From Alphaproteobacteria bacterium (GTDB lineage Bacteria; Pseudomonadota; Alphaproteobacteria; HIMB59), in the NCBI GenBank assembly GCA_029246865.1, contig JAQWMI010000017.1, forward strand, positions 1-61,125: a stretch of 61,125 nt of DNA. The letters are read 5' to 3'. A program made the position numbers and the translations under genes. This document shows positions 9,711 through 19,395 of the stretch, in pieces; within the stretch, counting starts at the first letter, position 1, and the number at the start of each line of letters is the position of its first letter. Under the pieces are notes generated by a model that saw only the letters and a program-made list of their open reading frames with translations, was not told the DNA's origin and ran no database searches.

Positions 9711-10962
9711 TTATATTATTATAGGAAGAACTAATGTTGGTAAGTCTTACTTTTTCAATCTCTTTTCAAAAGATAAAAAAACTATTTCCATAGACCAAGC
9801 TCACACTACTGTTGACATTATAAAACAAAAAATAATTACTAAAGACTCAGCTTTCAATATTTATGATACGCCAGGCTATGATGATTTGAAAAATTTTAAT
9901 TTTATTTTTAATAGAATAAAACATTTAGAGATCAATAATATTAATTTTATCTATGTCATTAAAGATGAATACAAGGATTTAGATCTTCAAGTTTCAAAAA
10001 TAATTCATTCTTTAAAATTACCAGTCACACTCTATCTAAATAGTAAAATTAAAAAGGAAGAAGAAATAGTGAATAATATTTATGATTTTATTTATAGGTA
10101 TAATGAAGATGGTTTTACAGAAATAAGAAATAATTTAATTCACGATAAAAATAATATCATCCGAAACAATACAGTAGTTAACAAAAGTATTTCTATCTTT
10201 GGTAAGGAAAATACAGGTAAATCGACACTTTTTAATATTCTTGTCAATAAAGATTTAGCTTTAACTCATAATTCACTGCATACCACTAGAGATGCAGTGG
10301 AGTGGTCTGTTTCTTATAAAAATTTAGAGTTGGATATAATTGATACCGCAGGCTTTATAAGAGCTAAATCTAATAGAAAGAGGGGGGTTTTAGAAAGCCT
10401 CTCAATAAAACAAAGTGAGCAATCTCTTTACAATTCTGATCTAATAATTTTAATGTTAGAGGCTACAAGTGAGTCAAGATTAGATCTCAGTCTCATTGGT
10501 GAACTGCAAAAAAAAAATAAAGATTTTATGTTGCTGGTGAATAAAATTGATTTGGTTGATGATCAAAAGGCTTTTCAAAATAGATTTTTAAAGCATTTAT
10601 CTAAAAATCATAATTTCTTTAGTAGTTTAAATATATACTTTATTTCCGCCCTTAGTACTTCTCAAAAAAAAATTTTAGATTTGATTTACAATAGAATTAT
10701 TCATCCGTTTCAATTTAAAACATCTTATCTTAATAAAGTGGCTATAAAAATGAATTTAGAGTTATCGAGAATAACTCTCCACTCTAAGTCTTTTAAGATT
10801 TTCTATATCACAGCTTTTTCGGTTAATAATAAAAATTATTTCAAAATTTTTACAAATTTTAAAAATGAGTCAATTAAACCAAACATAAGAACATTCATAA
10901 GAAAAATGTTAATTGCTGAGTTTAACTTAAAAGGCCAAGCTTTTACTGTACTTTATAATTAA
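9703..10962 (+). CDS. der: ribosome biogenesis GTPase Der (EngA)
   Basis: Two G domains (GRTNVGKS / GKENTGKS, DTPG / DTAG, second NKID) and C-terminal KH-like domain. Confidence 0.92.
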   Translation: MNNYIIIGRTNVGKSYFFNLFSKDKKTISIDQAHTTVDIIKQKIITKDSAFNIYDTPGYDDLKNFNFIFNRIKHLEINNINFIYVIKDEYKDLDLQVSKIIHSLKLPVTLYLNSKIKKEEEIVNNIYDFIYRYNEDGFTEIRNNLIHDKNNIIRNNTVVNKSISIFGKENTGKSTLFNILVNKDLALTHNSLHTTRDAVEWSVSYKNLELDIIDTAGFIRAKSNRKRGVLESLSIKQSEQSLYNSDLIILMLEATSESRLDLSLIGELQKKNKDFMLLVNKIDLVDDQKAFQNRFLKHLSKNHNFFSSLNIYFISALSTSQKKILDLIYNRIIHPFQFKTSYLNKVAIKMNLELSRITLHSKSFKIFYITAFSVNNKNYFKIFTNFKNESIKPNIRTFIRKMLIAEFNLKGQAFTVLYN

Positions 10963-11444
10963 TCAAGACTAATACTGATTTTTGATTCTAAATCTTTTTG
11001 TAAAGCCCTTAAAAAATTTGTAATCACAATAACCCAGTTTTTATTATGAATTTGGTAATAGCTAAAGTCTCCATGAGTCATTTTAATTGAAATTTCTTTT
11101 TCAAAAAAAGGTATAAGAACGCTTAGAAAATAAATTAAATTCGCTGTTTGGTTAAAGTATAAATTTTTCAAAAACTCATAGTCAAATTGATACGAGATCA
11201 TGTTGAGCTTTTGATTATTATAAATGATATTTATTTCGTCAATTTTGCCAAAATCTATTTTTATCAATTCTAAAGCTTTCAATATCTCTTCAGGGTTGTT
11301 ATAGTTGATTTGTAACCATTGACCTATTTCTATCTGCTCCTCATCTGGCTCTTTACTGCTTATAATTATATAATTAGAATTATCGTTAATATCTAATACA
11401 AAACGACCTTCAACTATTATTGCTAAAATATTCTTTTTTTTCAT
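10959..11444 (-). CDS. degenerate short-chain dehydrogenase-like protein
   Basis: 161 aa downstream of purF (usual SDR slot); IDEINIIYNN...NQTANLIYFLSVLIPFFEKE resembles an SDR core but lacks the GxxxGxG motif. Confidence 0.5.
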   Translation of the reverse strand: MKKKNILAIIVEGRFVLDINDNSNYIIISSKEPDEEQIEIGQWLQINYNNPEEILKALELIKIDFGKIDEINIIYNNQKLNMISYQFDYEFLKNLYFNQTANLIYFLSVLIPFFEKEISIKMTHGDFSYYQIHNKNWVIVITNFLRALQKDLESKISISLD

Positions 11445-12938
11445 TTAATTCACAGATGTTTTGCTTAATAAAGATAATTGAGTAATATTATCTTTGTTGT
11501 GATAATCGCTCGGTTCAACAGGGTAATCTCCAGTAAAATAATGATCTGTAAATTGAGGAGATAAATCATTTCTTTCACCCTTACCAAGAGCGCTATACAT
11601 TCCTTCTAAAGATAAAAATTTGAGGGTTTTAGCACCTATATAATCACAAATCTCATCATTTGTTTTATTGGCAGCTAATAATTCCTTTTTAGTGGGTGTG
11701 TCAACTCCATAAAAATCTGGATATTTAATCTCTGGACAAGATATCATTACATGAACTTCTTTAGCTCCAGCATCATATAACATTTTTACAATCTTGTGAC
11801 AGGTTGTTCCTCTTACAAGCGAGTCGTCAATTAACACGACAACTTTATTTTTGATTGATGTTTTATTTGCATTTAGTTTTAACTTTACTCCAAGACTTCT
11901 GATGTGTTGAGAAGGTTCAATAAAAGTTCTCCCTACATAATGATTTCTTATTAATCCTAATTCAAAATTTACTCCAATTTTTTGGCTAAACCCTATAGCA
12001 GCAGGTACTCCAGAGTCAGGTACCGGAACTATCACATCTGGGACCACTTCACATTCTACTGCTAATTGACGACCTAGATTTTTTCTGTGATCATATGCGC
12101 AAATCCCATTGAGAATGCTATCTGGCCTTGAAAAATAAATATATTCAAAAACACAGGGCCTTAATTTTTTGGGCGGCAAAGGTTTAATACTTTTAAGTTC
12201 ATTATTCTCAATAATAACAATCTCTCCATTTTCAACATCTCTAATATATTCAGCACCAATTATATCAAGAGCGCAAGTTTCAGAAGTAAGAATATAAGAA
12301 TTATTTAATTTACCAACTATGAGAGGCCTGATTCCAAATGGATCTCTGACTCCTATGAGGATATCTTTTGATAATATCGTAAGAGCGTATCCTCCTTCAA
12401 TTTGAAATAGTGCCTCTATCAACTTATCGATAATCTTATACTTCTTTGATTGAGCTATTAGATGAACAATTGTTTCTGTATCCGATGTGGTATGAAAAAT
12501 AGAACCTTCTTTTACAAGTCTTTCACGAAGCATAATAGCATTCGTTAAATTGCCATTATGCGCTATGCTCATTCCTCCTCCATGCAAATCTGCGAAAAAA
12601 GGTTGAACATTTCTCATAGTATCTCCACCTGCTGTAGAGTATCTATTATGACCAATAGCAAAATAGCCAGGGAGCCTATCTAGAGTCTTTTCCTTAGTGA
12701 AATTATCTCCAACTAAACCTAATCTTTTCTCTGAATTGAAATTTTTACCATCAAAAGTAACGATACCACAACCTTCTTGACCTCTATGCTGAAGAGCATG
12801 CAATCCAAGTGCTGTTAACGCAGCGGCATCTTTGCTATTACTTATGCCAAATACAGCACACTCTTCCTTTAATACACTGTTATGCGGATGTTTAATCTCG
12901 AACTTACTAAGAAAATTATTTTTTTTAATATATTTCAT
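11445..12938 (-). CDS. purF: amidophosphoribosyltransferase
   Basis: EECAVFGI nucleophile region, HNRYSTAGG, VVLIDDSLVRGTT; ORF may extend to 12989. Confidence 0.97.
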   Translation of the reverse strand: MKYIKKNNFLSKFEIKHPHNSVLKEECAVFGISNSKDAAALTALGLHALQHRGQEGCGIVTFDGKNFNSEKRLGLVGDNFTKEKTLDRLPGYFAIGHNRYSTAGGDTMRNVQPFFADLHGGGMSIAHNGNLTNAIMLRERLVKEGSIFHTTSDTETIVHLIAQSKKYKIIDKLIEALFQIEGGYALTILSKDILIGVRDPFGIRPLIVGKLNNSYILTSETCALDIIGAEYIRDVENGEIVIIENNELKSIKPLPPKKLRPCVFEYIYFSRPDSILNGICAYDHRKNLGRQLAVECEVVPDVIVPVPDSGVPAAIGFSQKIGVNFELGLIRNHYVGRTFIEPSQHIRSLGVKLKLNANKTSIKNKVVVLIDDSLVRGTTCHKIVKMLYDAGAKEVHVMISCPEIKYPDFYGVDTPTKKELLAANKTNDEICDYIGAKTLKFLSLEGMYSALGKGERNDLSPQFTDHYFTGDYPVEPSDYHNKDNITQLSLLSKTSVN

Positions 12939-13485
12939 CATTATCTTCAGTTTTAATTTCATCAAGAGAATTACTAGAATCTTTCTCAAAAGTCTTTAGC
13001 CTATCGTATAGATCAATATTATAAATCATAATTTTATGGATATTATTCTCATTTAAGTGATTTTTTAGAATTAAATTGAATATAAAGTAGAATAAAATAC
13101 TAAAAAGAAAAAGTCCGTAAAAACATCCAAGAAAAAAGTCTATAATCTTGATTGTCGAGTTCTTAACAAAATTAATTTTAAGAATTTTTTCAAACATTCC
13201 AAAAATAAAGTATGAAAATAAAAAGACCAAGATGAAGATGCCTATCTCACTTATAAGAGAATAGTTTGTCAACAATTGAGTTAAGAATTCGTTATTAGAA
13301 AAATAGCTACTTAAAAAATTTATAATTTTTTTATAAGTGACAAAGGGTAGGGCGATTGAACCAAATATTTTAATTGTAAATCCTAGTGATTGAAGGATTC
13401 CCTTATATCCAAAATAAAATGTAAAAATTATCAAAAATATAAAATATAAAATTTCACTAATTGTTAGGCTAGTTAGACTTTCCAT
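12925..13485 (-). CDS. cvpA: CvpA family membrane protein
   Basis: Four predicted TM segments, immediately upstream of purF. Confidence 0.85.
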   Translation of the reverse strand: MESLTSLTISEILYFIFLIIFTFYFGYKGILQSLGFTIKIFGSIALPFVTYKKIINFLSSYFSNNEFLTQLLTNYSLISEIGIFILVFLFSYFIFGMFEKILKINFVKNSTIKIIDFFLGCFYGLFLFSILFYFIFNLILKNHLNENNIHKIMIYNIDLYDRLKTFEKDSSNSLDEIKTEDNDEIY

Positions 13486-13491
13486 AAATTT

Positions 13492-14196
13492 TTAATTATC
13501 GCCCTTTAAAAAATAATTTAATTTTTCATTTTGTGTTTTAAAAATACCGTTACACTCACCTGAAACTTCAACAATTCCATTTTCTAAATAATAAAAAATA
13601 TCTCCAGTTTTAATGGCACTTTTAATGTCATGAGTAATAGTGATTGCTGTAATTTCTTTTTCTTTAATAGTTTTAATAATCAGATCATTAATCAAAGCGC
13701 TGTTAATAGGATCCAGGCCTGTAGTTGGTTCATCTAAAAAAATTACACTAGGGTTTTTGAATAAAGCTCTGCCTAAAGCAACTCTTTTTTTCATTCCACC
13801 AGATAATTCTGAAGGATACTTATAAAAGTTATCACTTGATAAACCAAGACTTTCCATGTTCATAATAACTCTTTCTTTAATATTTTTAATATTATCACTT
13901 TTTTCATTAATTGACTGAAATGCAATATTTTCCCATATAGTTAGGCTATCAAATAGAGCACTATATTGAAATAACATAGAAAAATTATTTATAGCAACCT
14001 CCTCTTTGGAGTCATATCTAATTACTCCTGAGTCTTGTAAAAGTAATTGATAAATTATTTTTAATAAAACAGATTTGCCACATCCAGATTTACCAAGAAT
14101 AACTGTTGATTTTTTACTGGGAATAGTAAGAGAAACTCCATTGAGTACACTTTTTTCACTAAAACTTTTAAAGACATTATTAATTTCAATTTTCAT
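13492..14196 (-). CDS. mlaF: MlaF-like ABC transporter ATPase (phospholipid transport)
   Basis: GKSGCGKS, LSGGMKKRVALGRAL, VIFLDEPTTGLDP; paired with MlaE. Confidence 0.9.
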   Translation of the reverse strand: MKIEINNVFKSFSEKSVLNGVSLTIPSKKSTVILGKSGCGKSVLLKIIYQLLLQDSGVIRYDSKEEVAINNFSMLFQYSALFDSLTIWENIAFQSINEKSDNIKNIKERVIMNMESLGLSSDNFYKYPSELSGGMKKRVALGRALFKNPSVIFLDEPTTGLDPINSALINDLIIKTIKEKEITAITITHDIKSAIKTGDIFYYLENGIVEVSGECNGIFKTQNEKLNYFLKGDN

Positions 14197-14199
14197 AAT

Positions 14200-14967
14200 T
14201 TAAAAAAAAGCCTCTGTTAATAAATAATTAAAAATGAGTATCATAACCGAAGAGGATACAACCGCATTCGTAGTAGCAGAACCAACCCCAAAGGACCCCT
14301 TACCAGTATAAAGACCGTGATAGCAACTCATTATTGCTATTATAAATCCAAAAATAATAGATTTTACTATTCCTGAAAAATAATCCTCAAAGCTGATAAA
14401 GTTAATTGTATTAGATATATAAATTGTTTCATTAAAACCAAGCCTCAAAGTGCTAATAAGGTAACCCCCATAAACTCCAATAAAATCTCCAAATGTCACT
14501 AATATAGGCATAATGATAACTAGAGCTATTATCTTAGGAGTTACTAAATAATTATAAAAATTTGTATTAAGCGTTTTAAGGGCATCTATTTGCTCCGTTA
14601 CTCTCATTGTAGCTATCTCTGCTGCGATAGAAGCCCCAACTCTTCCAGCAACCATTAAACCAGCTAAAACTGGTCCTAATTCTCTTGTTAATGTCAAAAC
14701 AACAATTTTAGGTATTGCTGTTTCTGCAGAAAATCTCGAAAACCCTGTATATGATTGAAGGGCTAAAACCATTCCTGAGAAAATGGCAGTTAGTGAGATA
14801 ATTGGAATAGAACTTATTAAAATTTTAATAAGATATTTAACATTAGAGTGGAGATAAAATTTTGGTAAAAATAAATATTTAAATGTTAAGAAAATAAAAT
14901 AACTAATTTTTCCTATAGAACGAAGAATATCTAAAAATAAATTACCAATATTTTCAAAAATAGACAT
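14200..14967 (-). CDS. mlaE: MlaE-like ABC transporter permease
   Basis: ELGPVLAGLMVAGRVGASIAAEIATMRVTEQIDAL signature. Confidence 0.93.
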   Translation of the reverse strand: MSIFENIGNLFLDILRSIGKISYFIFLTFKYLFLPKFYLHSNVKYLIKILISSIPIISLTAIFSGMVLALQSYTGFSRFSAETAIPKIVVLTLTRELGPVLAGLMVAGRVGASIAAEIATMRVTEQIDALKTLNTNFYNYLVTPKIIALVIIMPILVTFGDFIGVYGGYLISTLRLGFNETIYISNTINFISFEDYFSGIVKSIIFGFIIAIMSCYHGLYTGKGSFGVGSATTNAVVSSSVMILIFNYLLTEAFF

Positions 14968-14979
14968 AATAATAATTTA

Positions 14980-16410
14980 TCATATAATATCTCTATCTCT
15001 ATCTTTAGCTTTATTAGAAAACCTAGTCAAATCACCGTTAAAATATAAGTCTATACTTCCTGTAGGACCATTCCTTTGTTTAGAAATTATTAACTCTGCG
15101 TCATTCATCACATTGTTGCATTTCTCCTGCCATTCAGCAACTCTATCTTGGAATGTCTGATTATTCTCACCTTCTTTTCTTTTAGGCTCACTATTTTGTA
15201 AATAATAATATTCACGATAAACAAACATAACAATATCAGCGTCTTGCTCGATACTTCCAGATTCTCTTAAATCTGACAATAACGGTCTCTTGTCGTCACG
15301 ACTTTCAACCTGTCTTGATAGTTGGGATAATGCCAAAACGGGAATATTAAACTCTTTCGCTAACTGTTTTAAACTCCTAGTAATTTCAGATAGCTCATTA
15401 ACTCTATTATCTCTATTTCTCTCAGGCTTAATTAATTGAAGATAATCAATTACCACGAAACTAATATTATAATTTTTTTTATATCTTCTTAATTTTGATC
15501 TTAGTTCCCCTACTGTTAAGTTAGGACTATCATCAAAATAAAAACCTAAGTTACTAATCTCTTGGAATGATTTTTGCAATCTTGAGCTATCTTCTGAAGT
15601 TAAATCACCTTTTCTAAGTTTACTACTCTCAACTTTGGACTCTTCAGCTAAAATTCTTAGTCCAATTTGTTCTGCTGACATTTCAAGTGAAAAAAATAGT
15701 CCTGATTTTTCAGAATTATCTTTCTTAAAAATTTTAGCGGCATTAAAGGCTATGTTTGTTGCTAAAGCTGTTTTACCCATTGAAGGTCTTCCTGCTAATA
15801 TTATGAGGTCAGAATTTTGCATACCTCCTAACTTATCATCAAGATCAATAAATCCAGTGGAGATACCAGAAATTTTACCTTTCTTTTGGAAAGCTTTTTC
15901 AATTAATTGAAGAGAAGAAGTACCAACCGATTTAAAATCCTTTATCTCGAATGTATCTTTTTTAAAATTAGTAATTTCGAAAATTTCTTTTTCTAATTCT
16001 ACTATTATATCCTTAACGTTTTTATCTGTTGTAAAATTAGCAATTTCTTGATTTTTATTTTGAGTAGTTTTAAAAATTTCTCTTCGTAAGTACAGGTCTT
16101 CTAAATCTAATAAGTAATTTAAAAATGTATCTTTTGAATAGACAATTGAGTCAACCTCTTTTACGAGCTCTTTGACAGTCTCTTTTGCAATTTCTGGTAA
16201 ATAGTTTTTTAGAGAGTCAACTGTTATATTTTTTGAATTTTTAGAAAATTCATTAAGCACATGAAGTATTTTTTTATGTTCTGGATTATGAAAAATTTTA
16301 TCATTTAATTTATCAAAAAATTCGTCGAGGAAAGTTGGATGTTTTATTAAATAAGATAAAATAATAATTTCTATTTGATTATCTTTAAGATTTAAAAAAG
16401 GGTCACTCAC
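14980..16410 (-). CDS. dnaB: replicative DNA helicase
   Basis: DLIILAGRPSMGKTALATNIA; VVIDYLQLIKP; SKQRNGPTG. Confidence 0.97.
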   Translation of the reverse strand: MSDPFLNLKDNQIEIIILSYLIKHPTFLDEFFDKLNDKIFHNPEHKKILHVLNEFSKNSKNITVDSLKNYLPEIAKETVKELVKEVDSIVYSKDTFLNYLLDLEDLYLRREIFKTTQNKNQEIANFTTDKNVKDIIVELEKEIFEITNFKKDTFEIKDFKSVGTSSLQLIEKAFQKKGKISGISTGFIDLDDKLGGMQNSDLIILAGRPSMGKTALATNIAFNAAKIFKKDNSEKSGLFFSLEMSAEQIGLRILAEESKVESSKLRKGDLTSEDSSRLQKSFQEISNLGFYFDDSPNLTVGELRSKLRRYKKNYNISFVVIDYLQLIKPERNRDNRVNELSEITRSLKQLAKEFNIPVLALSQLSRQVESRDDKRPLLSDLRESGSIEQDADIVMFVYREYYYLQNSEPKRKEGENNQTFQDRVAEWQEKCNNVMNDAELIISKQRNGPTGSIDLYFNGDLTRFSNKAKDRDRDII

Positions 16411-16449
16411 AAATTGGAATATAGGGGATTAAAGAGAAAAAGTAAGTAT

Positions 16450-16908
16450 TTATAGTGAAGATTTAGGGGATAAGATCTCAATATTAAGTGAACAACTTAT
16501 TTCTGGATGAAGATCTATCTCTACTTTATGATTGCCTGAAATTTTAATTTTTTCTCCAAGTTTTATCATTTTCTTTTCAACACTAATTCCTTGCTCAGCC
16601 AAAAATGAAGCAACATCAGTTATAGAAATAGATCCAAACAGTTCTCCATTATCTTTTGCGGCTATTTCTTTTGCAAACGTAAGATTATTAATTTTTTCAG
16701 AAATAGTTTCTTGATTTTTAATGAATTCTTTATCTTTGGCTTCTAAAGATGCTTTTTGATTTTCAATATCTTTAATATTATCTTTTGTAGCTATTTTAGC
16801 TTTACCTGTAGGAATGAGATAGTTTCTAGCAAAACCATTCTTTACAGACACCACTGAACCAATATCCCAGTTTTTTCTAATCTTTTCTAATATTACTACT
16901 TTTAGCAT
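16450..16908 (-). CDS. rplI: 50S ribosomal protein L9
   Basis: MLKVVILEKIRKNWDIGSVVSVKNGFARNYLIPTGKA. Confidence 0.96.
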   Translation of the reverse strand: MLKVVILEKIRKNWDIGSVVSVKNGFARNYLIPTGKAKIATKDNIKDIENQKASLEAKDKEFIKNQETISEKINNLTFAKEIAAKDNGELFGSISITDVASFLAEQGISVEKKMIKLGEKIKISGNHKVEIDLHPEISCSLNIEILSPKSSL

Positions 16909-17097
16909 TTAAATTAATGATAAGAATCTTGCTTGTTTGATTGCTCTTGATAACTTAGTTTGAGCAATTCTTGATGTGTTTAGAACTCTTTGTGGAATAA
17001 TTTTTCCATTTTCATTGATGAATCTTTTTAACAAGTGCGTGTTTTTGTAATCTAATTTTAAAAAGTCTTGAGGTGTTAATTCATTATTTTTTTTCAT
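16909..17097 (-). CDS. rpsR: 30S ribosomal protein S18
   Basis: DYKNTHLLKRFINENGKIIPQRVLNTSRIAQTKLSRAIKQARFLSLI. Confidence 0.96.
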   Translation of the reverse strand: MKKNNELTPQDFLKLDYKNTHLLKRFINENGKIIPQRVLNTSRIAQTKLSRAIKQARFLSLI

Positions 17098-17098
17098 T

Positions 17099-17428
17099 TT
17101 AGTTATCCTTATTTATCTGAGGTGTGACTTCATCAATTTTTTGGACAGTTTTAGATATTAGATATCTAAGACAATCAGTGTTGTATTTAAGAAAAGTATC
17201 AAGCTTATTTGGAAAATCAGCTTCAGACTCAAATCTCATAAATTTATAAGATCCCTTAGAATATTTACTAATATTGAATTTTAAATTTTTGATACCCCAA
17301 TCTTCTTGATATCCAACTGTAACACTATTTTCACTAAAAAAATTATTTATTGAATTAAGTAAATCTTTTACTTGATCGTTACCCAAGTCTGGTTTAACAA
17401 TAATAGTTGTTTCATATACTTTAGACAT
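17099..17428 (-). CDS. rpsF: 30S ribosomal protein S6
   Basis: MSKVYETTIIVKPDLG...WGIKNLKFNISKYSKGSYKFMRFE. Confidence 0.96.
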   Translation of the reverse strand: MSKVYETTIIVKPDLGNDQVKDLLNSINNFFSENSVTVGYQEDWGIKNLKFNISKYSKGSYKFMRFESEADFPNKLDTFLKYNTDCLRYLISKTVQKIDEVTPQINKDN

Positions 17429-17459
17429 CAGTGGATTTGTCTACACATATATAGCTATT

Positions 17460-18377
17460 ATGTCAAATAAAAATATATCAATATTATTTACAGGCCAAGG
17501 TTCTCAGCATGAAAATATGGGAATTGAGCTTATGAATACCATGGAATGGGTTAAAGATCGTTATAATCTTAGTTCAGAGATATTAGGTTACGATGTTATT
17601 AAAACTCAACTTAATCCTGATAAAATTAACCTAACGCAATATAGTCAGCCCTTAATATTTATTTATTCATCAATATTGATAGATTTGTTTAAAAGTTACT
17701 ATAATAAAACTATTTCCGAAAATAATATTAGTTTAGCTGGTCATTCACTGGGCGAATATTTAGCTCTTTACTTCTCTGAAACTTTAGATTTTGAAAGTAT
17801 GCTGAAAATTGTATCTTTGAGAGGTAATTCGATGGCTAATGTTTCAGACCCTAATAAATTTGGAATGTTTGCAATTCTCACAAAAGAAAAAATTAGTCCT
17901 GAAATTTTTCCAGACAATGTTTTTTTAGCCAATATAAATTCAGATAGCCAAGTGGTTGTCTGCGGTCTAAAAAAAGATTTAGAAAACTTTAAGGATAAAA
18001 ATAAAATTGGAAAATATATTCCCTTGAACGTTTCTGCTCCTTTTCACTCAAAACTAATGCAACAAAGTTCTGTAAAATTTTTAAATTCTGCAAAAGATTT
18101 TTTATTCAAAAGATCTATTTATGATTTAATATCAAATCATAACTTAATAAACTATAAAAATTTAAGTGTCCAAGAATACCCTGAACAGTTATCAAGGCAA
18201 ATTATTTCAACTGTCGAATGGAATTCTACAATTAAAAATTTTATTTCGAATGGAACTAATAATTTTTATGAAATAGGTCCAAAAAAAACCCTTTTAAACT
18301 TCCTACCAAGAACAGAAGATATTAATACTTATCCTTTTTGTTCATTTGAAGATATAAATAACCATGCTCAGGGATAA
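17460..18377 (+). CDS. fabD: malonyl-CoA:ACP transacylase
   Basis: LFTGQGSQHENMG, GHSLGEYLAL; followed by fabG-acpP-fabF. Confidence 0.95.
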   Translation: MSNKNISILFTGQGSQHENMGIELMNTMEWVKDRYNLSSEILGYDVIKTQLNPDKINLTQYSQPLIFIYSSILIDLFKSYYNKTISENNISLAGHSLGEYLALYFSETLDFESMLKIVSLRGNSMANVSDPNKFGMFAILTKEKISPEIFPDNVFLANINSDSQVVVCGLKKDLENFKDKNKIGKYIPLNVSAPFHSKLMQQSSVKFLNSAKDFLFKRSIYDLISNHNLINYKNLSVQEYPEQLSRQIISTVEWNSTIKNFISNGTNNFYEIGPKKTLLNFLPRTEDINTYPFCSFEDINNHAQG

Positions 18378-19074
18378 AACAGCTTTTGTAACTGGTGGAA
18401 CTGGAAGTATAGGACAGGCGATTTGTAATGATTTTATAAAAAATAAATGTTCCAATTTATTCTCATCTACAACAAATCTTGATAAGGCTAAAAATTTTGA
18501 TGACCAAATTAAATTCATCAATTTAGACTTAAAAAATATCACGCAGGATCATTTAAAAGAAAATATCAATTTTGAACCTGATGTCTTAGTTTTAAATGCA
18601 GGGTTAAATAGAGATAATTTATTTTTAAGAATGTCTGACGATGAGTGGAATGATGTTATGGATGTTAATTTAAATGCTACTTTTAAGTTGGTAAAGTTTT
18701 TTTTAAAAGGAATGGTCAAACGAAGATTTGGAAGAATAGTTTTTATTACATCTGTTGTTTCATTTACAGGTAATCCAGGTCAAACAAACTATACGGCATC
18801 AAAGGCTGCATTAACGGGTTTTTGTAAATCATTATCTTTAGAAGTGGCAAGTAGAAATATTACTGTTAATTGCATTTCTCCGGGTTTTATATCTTCAAAT
18901 ATGACTGAAAAGCTCTCTGATGATCAAAAAAATCAGATTTTAGCTAAAGTACCTATGAAAAAGTTAGGAAATCCATCAGATATTGCCAATACAGCTAGTT
19001 TCTTATGTTCTGATAATGCTTCATACATCACAGGCCAAACAATCCATGTAAATGGTGGTCTCGCTTTAATTTAA
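18364..19074 (+). CDS. fabG: 3-oxoacyl-ACP reductase
   Basis: TGGTGSIG, LNAGLNRD, YTASKAAL, NCISPGFI. Confidence 0.96.
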   Translation: MLRDKTAFVTGGTGSIGQAICNDFIKNKCSNLFSSTTNLDKAKNFDDQIKFINLDLKNITQDHLKENINFEPDVLVLNAGLNRDNLFLRMSDDEWNDVMDVNLNATFKLVKFFLKGMVKRRFGRIVFITSVVSFTGNPGQTNYTASKAALTGFCKSLSLEVASRNITVNCISPGFISSNMTEKLSDDQKNQILAKVPMKKLGNPSDIANTASFLCSDNASYITGQTIHVNGGLALI

Positions 19075-19134
19075 TTATATATTTGAAATATAATTATTAT
19101 GTGATACGTAAGTTTGTAAAATTTAATTAACATA

Positions 19135-19140
19135 AGAGGG
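19135..19140 (+). promoter_or_regulatory. Shine-Dalgarno site of acpP
   Basis: AGAGGG located 7 nt before the acpP ATG at 19148. Confidence 0.6.
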
Positions 19141-19147
19141 ATTTAAA

Positions 19148-19384
19148 ATGAGTGATATCGAAGAAAGAGTAAAAAAGATTGTAGTAGAACATTTAGGAGT
19201 TGAAGAGTCTAAAATCGGAAGTGATTCTAAGTTTATTGATGATTTGGGAGCGGACAGCTTGGATACTGTTGAGCTAGTTATGGCATTTGAAGAAGAGTTC
19301 GGATGTGAGATTCCTGATGACGCAGCAGAGAAGATTGTTACTATGAAAGATGCGGTTTCTTTTTTAACAGCTAACTCTAACTAA
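19148..19384 (+). CDS. acpP: acyl carrier protein
   Basis: [20 protein letters not shown]. Confidence 0.98.
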   Translation: MSDIEERVKKIVVEHLGVEESKIGSDSKFIDDLGADSLDTVELVMAFEEEFGCEIPDDAAEKIVTMKDAVSFLTANSN

Positions 19385-19395
19385 ATTTTTAAATA

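Noticed and set aside
13640-16714. Plus-strand ORFs at 13640, 15635 and 16532
   Set aside because: Antisense shadows of mlaF, dnaB and rplI.
19075-19147. Possible regulatory inverted repeat upstream of acpP (TATATTTGAAATATA)
   Set aside because: Short AT-only palindromes are expected by chance at this composition; only the AGAGGG ribosome-binding site is supportable.
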